Below, piece after piece: positions 24,861 to 38,305 of a stretch of DNA of 64,000 nucleotides (position 1 is its first letter; the number at the start of each line of letters is the position of its first letter). Where the stretch lies: NCBI RefSeq assembly GCF_019175385.1, contig NC_083338.1, positions 67,898,712 to 67,962,711 of the forward strand, read 5' to 3'. The position numbers and the translations under genes are program-made. A model generated the notes under the pieces. The model had not been told where the DNA came from and ran no database searches. It saw nothing but the letters and a program-made list of their open reading frames with translations. This stretch comes from Lycium barbarum (lineage: Eukaryota > Streptophyta > Magnoliopsida > Solanales > Solanaceae).

Positions 24861-25192
24861 TATTACCTTTTTAAGGAGTAAACATAGAGCAAGATAGATT
24901 ATAATTTGAGATAAGGGAGTATATAATTTCTTTTCTTATCAATATCAATGAAATGCCTAAGTTAGCAAAAAGAAAATGTGGGACATAGCTGTGAACGAAA
25001 TTTAATGGAGAGTACTTGATGTAATTATTACATTGCCCTACTTGGCAAGAAATCTGAAATTGAAAGCCAAACCGGGCCCGCATATTCAGGAAAGCTATTA
25101 CACTCTTTGTAGGATAAGGAAAGGAAGTAAAGAGAAAGTGGTCTGGTGTAATTGAAATTTCGAAAATGTCGATCATAAGTTTGCAGTGTCTA

Positions 25193-25193
25193 T

Positions 25194-25237
<44 letters not shown>
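25193..25237. repeat. (CA)n(TA)n microsatellite at left edge of the viral locus
   Basis: A short CA run passes into a TA run of about 16 units. Viral sequence becomes recognisable at 25283, after ~45 bp that are again TA-rich. A matching TA tract borders the right edge of the viral locus at 62229-62249. Confidence 0.9.
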
Positions 25238-25238
<1 letters not shown>

Positions 25239-25282
25239 TGAACATTAATACATATACATAAATGTTGCTTGTCTATATATAT

Positions 25283-27702
<2,420 letters not shown>

Positions 27703-27719
27703 GCTGTTCAAATAGAAAA

Positions 27720-29808
27720 TCAGTTAGATGTGATTTTTAATCTACTTAATTGGTCTGCTAGGTTATTATCTTTTCCTTTTATATGTTCGAATGTTAAATT
27801 ATAAATTGAAATAGTATCCATAAAGTTTAACCATCTTCGTCTACTGCTACTTTTATCATTAATGTTTTGATAGAATTTGACTATAGCTTCACAGTCTGTT
27901 CTTACCAATATTTCTGGTTTATTTAGTATATATAGTCTAAAACTATTTAAGCCATATATTACAGCTAAAATTTCGGCGTCTATACTACTCATATTTCCTT
28001 TTTCTCGGTACTTACTACTTTGATAAGCACATATCTTTTCTTCACTTTTATTGCTATATTTATTTGGTTTTGCCTTTAATACTGCTCCCCATCCTTCGAA
28101 GCTTCCATCTGTTCCTATAATTAAATAGTCTGTTTCTAGGGGCATATTTAAGTCTGGAATATTTTTTATTTTTTCTTTAATTTTTTTATTAATCTAATAT
28201 CTTCTGTATTAAAGTGTTTTTGACCATTTGATCCCGTTTTTTAATACAATGGCTCTGCTATTTTTCCTAAGTCTTTTATAAAACTTCTAGCATAATTTAC
28301 TATTCCTAAGAATTTTAGTAATTCTTTAATATTATCTAATTTATCTGGCATTTCTAAGGCCTTTTTAGCTATATGAGGTTGCAATTTCATTTTTCCATCT
28401 CCTAGCACTACTCCTAAAAAGTTTATATGGTTTTACATAATTCCATCTTTTTCTTGCTAATTATTATTCCATTTTCTACGAATAATCTAAATACTGTCTG
28501 TAGGTGTCCTAAATGTTCTTTCATGTCTTTACTAAATACTAATATATCATCTATATATACCAGGACAAATCTTTTATAGTCTCCAAATATACTATCCATT
28601 TTTCTTTGAAAAATTGGTGGAGCTGTCTTTAATCCAAATGGCATTACTAACCATTCGAAATGTCCTTCAGGACAGGTAAATGCAGTCCATTCTATACTTT
28701 CTTCATGCATTCATACTTGCCAATATCCTGATTTACAATCAAATTTACTAAAGATCTTTTTACTTTGTATTCTATTTATTAGTTCTGTTTTGTCTGGTAA
28801 CTTATATCCATCTGTTCTGGTGTTATCATTAAGTCTTTTGTAATTTATTACCATTCTAGCTTTTCCTCTTACTATCTCACTATGATTTCTTACCATAAAT
28901 GCGGCAGATCTATGTTTAGAAGTAGATCTTCTTATTACTCCTAAATTTAATAATTCTTTTATTTGTACTTTAAAGTCTTCCACATCTTGGTTAGTTGCTT
29001 CTATTTAGGCTGTTTTAATTATATATTCTGGATTTATTATGTCTAATTTACATACAATTTTGTTATTTTTCCAATGTTTTAAAGGTTTTTCTCCTATAAT
29101 TTCTATCTCATCTAGTATTCTTATTATATTATTAAATATTTTTGGTTTTTTATTACTCCTATCCTTTCTATCCCTGTTTTAAAATTATATAATTCTGTTT
29201 CTATTTCTATTAAAGTATAATTTTTTCCTATTAGATTATCGTCGTCTAATATTTCTTCTTCTTCTAGAATTAAATTCTTTATTTCTCTTTTGCTTTTACA
29301 GCATGTATTGTTGTCTTGACAATCCTTACAACAACTCTCTTCTTTCTTTTGCAGGTTTATTTGGTCTGGAGTAGAGATCTTCTTATGTCTGATTCTAGTT
29401 TCAGTTTTATGAGCTTGTACTGGTGTATGAGTAATATTTTTTAGAAAAATTACTCCATCTCTTGTAATCATGCAACTTCCATTGTTATGTAACATAAAGT
29501 CTAATCCGATGACAAAGTCTATATTTATATTCAAGTCTCTTACCCATATTTTATCCATTTTATAACTAGGTTTATAAAATTCTGAACAAGTGTCTATAAA
29601 GCTAATGTATGCCTTATGAACATAATGTTTATATATATTATAAGTTCCATCCATTTACATGGCTGCAACTGGTTTGTCTAGAACTTTTATTAAATTAGTG
29701 GAACTATTAGTTTATTTATTATACATTTAGTGCATCCCCAATCTACTAATACTAATGTCTCTATTTCATAGTCATCTATTTTAATTCTTGCAAGTATTTT
29801 TATTGTTC
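27720..29808 (-). pseudogene. EPRV-A protease / reverse transcriptase / RNase H, broken
   Basis: Order: aspartic protease with the sequence V-D-W-G-C-T-K-C where D-T/S-G is expected (D at 29743-29741); VIGLDFML flap-side region near 29530; reverse transcriptase from about 28983 with FDCKSGYWQ, PFGLKTAP and an intact YIDD; RNase H at 28145-27720 with TDGS, the acidic residues of SSIDAE and RTDCEA, and ADQLSR. Breaks shared with EPRV-B: a 1-nt deletion near 29698, TAA at 29657-29655, a frame change near 29124-29140, TAA near 29003, TAA at 28243-28241. Private: TGA at 28713-28711 and a 1-nt deletion near 28434. It cannot encode a working polymerase. Confidence 0.9.
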
Positions 29809-31822
29809 CTAATTTTTATCTTCATTACGTACTAGGGCTCCATGGTCTTCTATACTCATTAGTTCTGCTGTTGAATCTTCTGGTATTGTTCTTAGCGGTT
29901 GTATATTAGATAAACCTATTTCTTCATCTTCGCTATCTGCTTCTTTTTGTTTTCCTTTTTCTAATTTATATAACCTGGTTTCTAATTCGTTCATTCTAGT
30001 TTCTAATGTCATTATTGTTATACTAATAGTAGGGTCTTCTATTTTTTTTATGTCTTTCTTCTTTGTGTATATTTGTCTTAAATTCGTTTTCTATACACAT
30101 GACACATCCTTCTATAAAACAATTTTTACATTTTGCTCTTTTATCTCTACTAGGAAACCATTTACAAGAGAAACATGCATTACTATCTAAACCTTTATTT
30201 CTTTCGAAGTCGTGACTACAGTCTTCTGATATATTTACTAAATTATCCATTTGAATTGGTTCTAGGTCTAGTTTTTCTAATCCTATCTCATTAATTAATT
30301 CTTCTACTTCTGAGTCTGATGAGTTTAATTTTTTCTTCAGTATCTACACTTACTATGGAGTATATACTTTCTGTGTCTGACATATATTCATCTACATTTA
30401 TTAAGGTCTCTTGAAAGTCTTCAATTAGCTGTGAATTTCGTGTCTTATTATTTATTCTTTTTGGACATGTATTTGCTAAGTGTTCTACAGTTCCACAAGT
30501 AAAACATTCCCGTTTATTTTTATAATTTCTATCTGTTCTGTATTTTCTTATATGTCTATTTCTGTCTAAATAGGGTTTTCGGGCTGATGATTTTCTAAGA
30601 TAGTATTTCTTTCTATTGTATAGAGGGTAGTTTCTATTATATTGGGTTATGTATTTCTTATACTTTTTCTTTTTATAATTGTCTTTATCGTAACTCTGAG
30701 TAGTGTATACCATGCTTTTACAAAAATTCATCTCATTTTGTTTTAATTGTTTTTGTATTTGTATATGCGTGTATTTTTCTTGTAGTATATCCATTATCTG
30801 TTGTATTCTATGTCCTATTGACCATTTTAAATTAGGATTTTGTACTACTCCGTCTCTTTTATTCCATCTATCTTCTATTTCTCTTCCTAGAGCTCCTGGT
30901 AGTTTATTAAATAATTTCTTTCCTAGTTTTTGGTCTAAAGTGTTTCCACTAATTGTACAATAATAAAATAATCATTGAATTTTTTTTTAATATGAAACCA
31001 GCTACTTATACTTAACTGCTCTAATTTAATTAAAGCATTTCTTTGTAGTATTACTAATCCACTATTTGGATCTTCTCCTATAATTAAAGTATGTATTTTA
31101 TTAGTAAAATTGTATGGATTTGCTCCCATGGATACTAAGTATTGAAATTCCATCGAAAAATCTTCCTTATATGCTTCCCATAGAGTTGTAGCTGATTCTC
31201 CTAAAAATGTCTCCAAGTATTTATACATAATTTCAGCATCTGTATCATTATAAGTTTTTATATAGTCTGCTACTACTATTCCTTTGCAAAGGTCTATTAT
31301 TGAATTCCATCTTTGTGGATCATGAGCTGCTATATTTAATATTTTTCCTTTATTACCTCCTTCTTAGAGAATAATAGGTTCTTCTATAGGTATTCTTTTC
31401 CCTGATGGTTTTATATTGTCTATAGGTTCTCCTGCTGTTCTAAAAACTCTTCTTCTAGGTACATTTCCTGTGCTCGTGTCTACTGTGTATTGTTCTCATG
31501 TTGTTCTTTGAAATGGACTAGAACTAGATGCACTAGATTCTATTAATTCTTTTTGGCTTGTTATTGAGTCTAATTCTATTTCTTCGTCACTATCTTGTAT
31601 ATCTTCTAATATTTTGTCGAAAGCGTCTGATTTCTTTTGGTGTATATGTTCTACTCTATATCCCCAATTATCAGTTCTAGCTTCACATAATTTAAAGTGA
31701 CTTATAGTTTCTTCTATTGTTAGATCTCCTAACTTACGTCCTTTACATCTAAAATTTATATTTTTATTTTCTCTATGAAGTCTTTTTGTTTCTTCTATAG
31801 CTATGTCTACTTCAAATTCTTC
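29809..31822 (-). pseudogene. EPRV-A coat protein and Cys-rich region, broken
   Basis: The coat region reads from an acidic N-terminal part through a conserved core (YKYLETFLGESATTLWEAY near 31228-31170) to a Lys/Tyr/Arg-rich nucleic-acid-binding stretch and a zinc knuckle CX2CX4HX4C (ECFTCGTVEHLANTCPKR, near 30512-30459). It continues with an acidic DTESIYSIVSVDTEE segment, then a second Cys/His-rich domain (30250-30023; CX2C pairs in NACFSCKW and KCKNCFIEGCVMC) and a short coiled coil (30012-29950). Frameshifts interrupt it near 30935, 30291 and 30023, with a stop at 31340-31380. It lacks the two ~120-nt deletions seen in EPRV-B. Confidence 0.85.
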
Positions 31823-32808
31823 TTATATTAATTCTATGTTCATAAGGGTTGACTCAGTAGTTTCATTTGCATCTAGAGTACTTTCTTCTTTTATGTCTCT
31901 TTGTGATGTATAATTATAATTGGTAAATCTTATAGATGTCTCTCCTCTAGAATTAGTGTACATTAGGTGTGACTCTGGCTATAGAATCTTCTTTCTACTA
32001 AAGTCTTCTAATTTCCATTCTAATCCTGCGTATTCTTCAGGACTTATTTTGATAGGTTTAATTAAATTTATTCCTCTATTTCCCATTAATTCTACGACAT
32101 CTTCTACTTTAATTTTAAACTTAGTATTACTATTATTCGTCATTTTTCCTAAAAATCCTATGCACATTAATAAATTATTACCATTACACATTTCTTCGTA
32201 TCCTTTAGTCTGTATTCCTATTTTTATATGTTTTCCAAATTCTACTAAATTCTTATAAAGTCTTGACTAATATAAAAAAATTCTCCATTATTTGTCATAT
32301 CTACCTCTGTTATTCCGATTATTGACTTCTTCATGTCTGACCATCTATCATCGTAGATTACTATTAAGACTTTAGTTCCTAAATTTTTTCTAGTTAATCC
32401 TTTTAATCCTATTACTATTAATCCCATATGCATTAGCGTCCTTCCAGTATTTTTTATTTGTCTTAAAGTTTCTGGATTTATTAGATTTATAGTAGTAACT
32501 TTAGTTCCTATGGCTGACAACTGCTCTTCTCTATAATGTCTATATAATTGTGCTGTTCTTGAAAACGATCCTATGTTGTATAAAGTCTTTGGATTTAATA
32601 GTTTTAATTGATTTTGTTGGAAAATTTGTATGTCTCGGTCTACATCTATTACCTCACTTAACTGTTGGTTGTTTTCCTCTAGTGTTCTTCTACTTAAAAT
32701 TCTTGATAAGAAATTATTACCTATTCTATTATCTGAAAAACTTACTCTTGGTCTTTCTTGCCTTTCTGGTCCTCCTTCGTTTCTTGATCTAATTGGAAGA
32801 AGGTCCAT
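31823..32808 (-). pseudogene. EPRV-A movement protein (30K superfamily), broken
   Basis: Starts MDLLPIRSRNEGG at 32808, overlapping the end of ORF3 by 67 nt in another frame. The central part (HMGLIVIGLKGLTRKNLGTK followed by VIYDDRW) has the beta-strand pattern and conserved Asp of 30K-type movement proteins, which enlarge plasmodesmata for cell-to-cell spread. The open frame runs 187 codons to 32245, where a 1-nt deletion near 32255 breaks it. A second segment (32191-31979) ends in a private TAG. A TAA at 31825-31823 is shared with EPRV-B and may be either the true end or a lesion before the coat protein. Confidence 0.8.
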
Positions 32809-33158
32809 TTTTGTGTTTTTCTAGTTATTTTGACTTTTTCTTTTTGAGGTGTTATTTCTACCTTTTTTAATTGGTCTATTAATTCTTCAACTTCTTTATT
32901 TTTAGAGGTCTCTTTATTTTTCTCTTTTTGTTGTTCACTTAACAACCGAACGCGCTCACTTATTAATTCTAACCTTGGTACTATTATTTCTACTTTCTTT
33001 ATTATTTCTAATATTAATGAAATTATAGTAATATTTTGTTGTAGTGTTATTTGATCCGATTTAGCGTTAGGTATATAATCTTTATAGTCTGCTGGTAAAG
33101 GTATAGACTTTTCTATTAATTTTGAGGCTTTTTCTTGAGCTAAGGTTTGTCTACTCAT
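32742..33158 (-). CDS. EPRV-A ORF3, intact 138-codon frame of unknown role
   Basis: Uninterrupted frame starting MSRQTLAQEKASKLIEKS. It overlaps the preceding frame by ATGA (start and stop share bases), an arrangement that suggests termination-reinitiation translation, and its last 67 nt overlap the movement protein start. The product is Lys/Glu/Ile-rich with a probable helical, coiled-coil middle and C-terminal half. EPRV-B has a closely similar intact copy. No family function is assigned. It may be the N-terminal part of the movement protein expression unit or an aphid-factor or virion-associated analogue, but that is guesswork. Confidence 0.6.
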   Translation of the reverse strand: MSRQTLAQEKASKLIEKSIPLPADYKDYIPNAKSDQITLQQNITIISLILEIIKKVEIIVPRLELISERVRLLSEQQKEKNKETSKNKEVEELIDQLKKVEITPQKEKVKITRKTQKWTFFQLDQETKEDQKGKKDQE

Positions 33159-34207
33159 GAAAGAGTGATTTCTTTTAGTTCTTCTATTGTCTTTTTTAAT
33201 TCTTTAATATCACTAGTTAAAACTTCTACCTGTTGCGTTATTTTAGAGACTATTTGGGTTGTCTTTAGTTCTATCTCTCTTGGTTTTTCTGTAATAACTT
33301 TAACTAACTTTTCTATTTCCGTTTTTGTAGGTAATTTTTCTAGATTAAATTTGTTAACTAGAGTCTGGACTTTCTTTTCTAATTCCGATTCTTGTGTTTT
33401 TAAGTAATCGAGATTTTGTTCTAATTTTTCGAAAGTTTTCTTTTGCTTAGTCTGGGATGCTTCTACCACTTCTAATATTCTAGTAATGTCTTTATTATTT
33501 TCTTGTATTTTTTCACTAAAATTTATGTCTAAATCTACTAATGTGTTCAACTGTTTGTCTTCACTATGTAATATATGGTCTCCGTTACTGAAATTACACT
33601 TTATAATACTATGATCTTTTAATGCTCTATATTTCTTTTCTGGGTATATTCTTAAGTCTAAGTATTCTAGATTTTTTAATGTATCTATTTTTCTAGCTTT
33701 ATTTATTACCCTAACGGAATCTTTATTTTACAAACTTTCTTCTGGTACTCTATACTAGTTGTAAGTCTTTCTATATCTTCTCTTATACCTTTTAATTCCC
33801 ACGTTATAGCAGAGATTGTCTCTTCGTTAATCTAACTTTGTAAGAGTCTATTGTTTATTAGTGATGATAATGTTTCTGAATTTATTATTTCTAAATATGC
33901 ACTTAAGGCTTTTTCTACTTGTCTATATTCTGTTCTTTTCTCTATATCTCTATATAAATACCAATGATTGATGGCTATTTGTCTAACAAAGGGTAGTGTT
34001 CTCATACAATTAATATGGTCTAAATCGCTTTTGGTTCTTTGAGGTCTTTCTAGATTTTATATATCCTAGTAACTTATATTCTAATCCTGATATTATATCT
34101 ATTAATTCTTGTAGTCTTAAATGGTTTTCTTTGGTACAACTTAATTTAATATATTCTGGGTATAGGTTATTTAATTCTCGTTTGACTTCTAAATAATGAT
34201 CTTGCAT
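33155..34207 (-). pseudogene. EPRV-A ORF2, coiled-coil protein, broken
   Basis: Begins MQDHYLEVKRELNNL immediately after ORF1 (4-nt gap). The first 65 codons end in a frame break near 34010. Further sense segments occur in another frame, and the last 130 codons (33550-33155) are open and rich in a heptad pattern (KKTFEKLEQNLDYLKTQESE and following). A TAA in the middle (near 33730) occurs in both viral copies. Long coiled coils are typical of caulimovirid virion-associated proteins, so that is a reasonable but unproven guess. Confidence 0.6.
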
Positions 34208-34558
34208 CTATTAACCTAAAGGCATAAACTTTACTTTTTGTTCTAACTGTCTAATATAGTCTTCAGTTCTAAATATCTAGTCGCTGATAAAATAAATTTT
34301 CCAAAGGAGATTATTTCGAAAACTTAATACTGTTGTATTATTATTCAGTTCTTCTCTATAAGATGTGTCTAAATAGTTAATGTGTTCGGTAAGGAACTTT
34401 CTTGAGCTTCTAAGGTTTACTAGTCTTTTTTGAGTAATGTAGATCATGCGATAGTGAAAACTTATATGTTTAGCAAAATGGTGTTGTCTCATTAACTCTT
34501 GTCTAACAGTAGGTACAGATGCTTGCTTTCTTCTTCTAGTAGAAAAAGGTCTTCTCAT
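34208..34558 (-). pseudogene. EPRV-A ORF1, small basic protein, one stop
   Basis: Starts MRRPFSTRRRKQA, the first ORF after the primer-binding site. It is basic at the N-terminus, then helical. A TAG at 34279-34277 truncates it to 93 codons; EPRV-B carries GAG there and an intact 116-codon frame. Function unknown. Confidence 0.75.
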
Positions 34559-34596
34559 ATAGTCTTATATGAGTCTTAGGTTCCAAAAATCTTCTC

Positions 34597-34608
34597 GCTC
34601 TGATACCA
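34597..34608 (-). other. EPRV-A tRNA-Met primer-binding site
   Basis: The minus strand reads TGGTATCAGAGC, complementary to the 3' end of initiator tRNA-Met, the origin of minus-strand DNA synthesis and conventional position 1 of caulimovirid genomes. ORF1 starts 39 nt downstream. Confidence 0.92.
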
Positions 34609-34816
34609 AACATAAATGGGGGTAGGAAATTTTTCAATAAGTTCCTTCAATAAGAAAAGTTCGAAGGACAAAACAGGAAATTATTGTTGTTTTCAAATAA
34701 TTTTTTAACAATCCTACTTGGTACTTACCCATTCTTATATTTCTTCTTATCATGTAGTTATATTTCCAATTAATTTTCTGTCTATCTCCCAAAGTTTTCA
34801 TTTTTTTTTAAGTGTT

Positions 34817-35588
34817 GATAAAGCTAATGTATGCCTTATGAACATAATGTTTATATATATTATGAGTTCCATCCATTTGCATGGCTGCAACTGGTTTGTC
34901 TAGAACTTTTATTAAATTTGGTGGAACTATTCATTTATTTATTATACATTTAGTTCAACAAAATATTACTATAATTTTATTAATATTAGAAATAATAAAG
35001 AAAATAGAAATAATAGTACCAAGGTTAGAATTAATAAGTGAACGCGTTCGGTTGTTAAGCATTGTAAGTGTAGATACTGAAGAAAAAATTAAAACAGACT
35101 CATCAGACTCAGAAGCAGAAGAATTAATTAATGAGATAGGATTAGAAAAACTAAACCTAGAACTGTCTGTAGGTGTCCTAAATATTCTTTCATGTCTTTA
35201 CTAAATACTAATATATCATCTACATATACTAGGACAAATATTTTATAGTCTCAAAAAAAAAAAAATTTGGGAGATAGATAGAAAATTAATTGGAAATATA
35301 ACTACATGATAAGAAGAAATATTGGAGTGAAGAAATACCAAGTAAAATTGTTAAAAATTTATTAAACAACATTAATTTCCTGCTTTGTTCTTTGAACTTT
35401 TCTTATTGAAAAAGCGTTACCACTAATTGTACAATAATAAAAATAATCATTTAAAAAAATTTTAATATGAAACCAACTACTTATACTTAACTGCTCTAAT
35501 TTAATTAAAGCATTTCTTTGTAGTATTACTAGTCCACTATTTGGATCTTCTCCTGTAATTAAAGTATGTATTTTATTAGTAAAATTGT
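34817..35588. other. Scrambled viral mosaic, left part (six pieces)
   Basis: Short viral pieces from distant genome positions are joined in alternating orientation: 34817-34950 protease upstream region (minus); 34953-35060 ORF3 (plus); 35061-35163 coat C-terminal acidic region (plus); 35164-35250 reverse transcriptase (minus); 35262-35416 intergenic region (plus); 35417-35588 coat core (minus). Joints show no inserted host DNA beyond a few bases. The protease-region piece lacks the TAA and the 1-nt deletion seen in both long copies. It continues after the Gypsy insertion at 51193. Confidence 0.85.
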
Positions 35589-35642
35589 TGTTACACCTCG
35601 GAAAATTTTCCGTTCATGCACAGTGAATAGACTGACGAAGGG

Positions 35643-36981
35643 TGATATTTGGCACAAATATCATGTTTTGTGTCATTTTACAGCATACTCTTATGACTTT
35701 TATCGCTTAATTCATGATGCAATCGTCGTATTTGAACTTATATCGTTATATTTCATGTGTATAGGTACGATGATGGCAAACGATGCAAAACTGAGCTTAA
35801 AGTGGTTGAGTTTGGAGCATTTGACGAGTAGACGAAGCGATAAGTCGAAGACCACAAAGGACGAACCAAAAAGAAAAATACTTCGACTGAAGGGTCCGCT
35901 TTTCTTCCGCGTCGCGTGAAGAAAGCAGACAAGACCAGCCAGGCAATACCATCAGGCGATCCTTCCGCGATGCGGAAGGAAAGCGAGAAGCCCCAGTACT
36001 CTGCGCGATCCTTCCGCGATGCGGAAGGAAAGCGGGGTTCTGCGAGAGTTGTCCCGATTCGACTAGGATTTAGATTACTTATTTTCTGTTTTTACCCTAG
36101 ACTATATATAGACGTTTTAATAGCTGAGAACGGTGTGCTGGGATTATTCAAGGATTTGTAAGCCACCGTTCTATTTTTCTCTCTCTAGGTTATTTTATTT
36201 TTCATCTTTTAACCCTAGTTTATTCATGAATTCTTTTGTCCATGATCGAATCATGAGTAGCTAAACTTCTTAATTCTAGGGTTGTGGCGAAAGACTTGAA
36301 AGTTGGTTTGATGACAATTATTATCTATTGATTTTCCATATTTTGGGTTGCTTATTTATTCTTGATCTCAATTGTTTGATTATCTGGCCAATAGTTAGAC
36401 ATTATCTGTGGTGCGCGAATTGAACTTGAGAAAGGGAATTCACGTACGTAATAAGAATAAATAGAGTTTGTTCGATTTAATCGTTTTGCTACTGAGGATA
36501 AAAATATACCCTTTAGCCCTACTTAGTTGAATACGGAGAAATAAATGCGTTTTTGTTACCTCTGATGACCATAGAGATATAGGCATTATAGTAACATCTA
36601 CAGGCTTGTGAGTAGTTCGAGAGAATATCATAAAGTATAATTAACCCGTCAACTAGTAACCCAGGAAATAAAATAGGTGGACTTGTTTGAAGATCAACTG
36701 GATTGTCGAAAGCCATAACTCTAGATCTTTCTCTCATCTGATAATTCTTACAATCTTTGTCAAGATATTCCTAGTCACAAAAACACCCATCACAAATTGT
36801 TTACTTTTCAGTTTTAGTTTAGTACAACAAACATCTTGATTTTCACTTTCTTGAATAGTTTAATTCGAATTTGAATTAGCTTAACAGTAGAATCTAAGTC
36901 TCTGTGGGATCGATATCTGGACTTAACAGTCTATATTACTTGTACGACCACGTATACTTGCGTGTGCATTTGGGAGCAACA
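35643..36981 (+). repeat. 5' LTR of the Athila-like element
   Basis: Contains a TATA-like TATATATAG near 36106-36114 (TATATCTAG in the 3' LTR) and two copies of the palindrome CCTTCCGCGATGCGGAAGG near 35960 and 36012. Confidence 0.92.
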
Positions 36982-36987
36982 AGTTTT

Positions 36988-37004
36988 TGGCGTCGTTGCC
37001 GGGG
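36988..37004 (+). other. Primer-binding site of the Athila-like element
   Basis: TGGCGTCGTTGCCGGGG lies six bases after the 5' LTR and matches the TGGCGCCGTTGCCGG type used by Athila/Calypso elements, with one T for C difference. Confidence 0.85.
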
Positions 37005-37114
37005 ACTTAGCAGTATTACTGTTTTTCTAATTTGGATTTTTGAATTTCTATTCAAGTTTTTATTTATTTATTTATTGTTATTTTTAATTTAATATTTTGG
37101 TTAACTTTCTTGGC

Positions 37115-38305
37115 ATGGCATCTTGGAGTAAAAATTGGTCGAATATTTGTTGTTCCTATTTTGGTGATCCGTGTCTGATTTGTGGAGGACCCCACTTGTG
37201 GAAACACTGTCAAAATATTTCCGGAAATGGGTTGTGTGCACCTTCCCAATCTTTTGAGTGGAATATTTGTAATATATGTGGTGATCAAGACGGTCATTGG
37301 AATGGTTGTCCTAACTCTTACTCCCCATCCTCGAGCCCCTATTATGATTCTCCTGTTATTTGTGATGTTGACAGGAGTAATGAAGTGGAGGATGCGGAAA
37401 GTCTTGCTCGGGTTAGCGATATGATGAAGCAAATAGGGGAGCAAATGATGGAGCATGATGCATTAATGAGAGAGCAAAACGCAGAAATGTGGAAAGCCAT
37501 AGAGAGGATTCGTGCCAAACTCACAGAGATGCAGGCTGAGGCCGAAACTTGTAATGATCTACAAGTTACAGGCTTAGCCAATACTCAAGACGAACCTCAA
37601 ACAGAAGAAGAGAGCGAGTTCCCACAAGTAGATAACATTGAAGAAGCAGAGATAGTGAGCCAATCTTGGCTAACAGAACAAGCTCAACAAATGAAATTTC
37701 ATGGGTTTGTCCGTGATGGTCTTACAAACATGGCTACACAACTGATAGAAGGTAGAACTGAGCTCGGACAAGAGATAGACCAATTTGGCTCAGATATCCA
37801 TGGCTTGCAGGCACAAATGAATAAAAAGGTTGAGGCGTCTGATGCCCAACTACATATTACCTTGGATAGTGGCCCGCATGTGGAGCAGATAGAGGAATTC
37901 CAACCATTCGATCAGATCTTTGTTGATGATGTCATTGTTGAGGAGGTATACAAAAGTGAGGATGTCAGATATAATGCAGTTTTAGAGTTAAGGCGTGTTG
38001 GTCCCCGTTCTAAACATTTTTCTACATTATGCGTGGTTGGCGACATGGAAATCGAGCCTTCCACGCTGATGAAGAAGTGTATAGATGAGGAACAAGAGTC
38101 TTACATCCTGAAATTTGCCACACCGAAAAGACAAAGCGACATTCCTCACTTAAGGGCCAAGAAGTTCAAGAAACGATACTTATTGCTTGGTTCCTTTATT
38201 TTCACACCACCGCCCCAGAAGCGTGATAGAAAATTGGATGCAAAATTAGGGGTGAAATTCATAAGTTCGAGGTGGAGGAAAAAGTTGATTCATGCCGTGC
38301 CATAA
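37115..38305 (+). CDS. ORF of the Athila-like element: zinc-knuckle/coiled-coil protein, 396 aa
   Basis: The only intact ORF above 200 codons in the retroelements here. It starts at the first ATG (37115, MASWSKNW); the open frame reaches back to 37097 without an ATG. Two putative zinc knuckles lie at the N-terminus: C20-X2-C23-X3-H27-X4-C32 and C52-X2-C55-X5-H61-X3-C65. Residues ~90-145 form a Met/Glu/Lys-rich coiled coil, followed by a Glu/Gln-rich acidic middle and a basic C-terminal ~70 residues (AKKFKKRYLLLGSFIF, SRWRKKLIHAVP). It sits where gag would be, but knuckles at the N-terminus instead of the C-terminus are unusual for Gag. It may be an element-specific RNA-binding protein or a rearranged gag. 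No enzymatic motif. I do not recognise a named family. Confidence 0.7.
   Translation: MASWSKNWSNICCSYFGDPCLICGGPHLWKHCQNISGNGLCAPSQSFEWNICNICGDQDGHWNGCPNSYSPSSSPYYDSPVICDVDRSNEVEDAESLARVSDMMKQIGEQMMEHDALMREQNAEMWKAIERIRAKLTEMQAEAETCNDLQVTGLANTQDEPQTEEESEFPQVDNIEEAEIVSQSWLTEQAQQMKFHGFVRDGLTNMATQLIEGRTELGQEIDQFGSDIHGLQAQMNKKVEASDAQLHITLDSGPHVEQIEEFQPFDQIFVDDVIVEEVYKSEDVRYNAVLELRRVGPRSKHFSTLCVVGDMEIEPSTLMKKCIDEEQESYILKFATPKRQSDIPHLRAKKFKKRYLLLGSFIFTPPPQKRDRKLDAKLGVKFISSRWRKKLIHAVP

Noticed and set aside
35566..36161. Open frames of 117 and 81 codons repeated at 40231-40790
   Set aside because: They lie in the two LTRs of the Athila-like element and extend across LTR boundaries into unrelated DNA; not genes.
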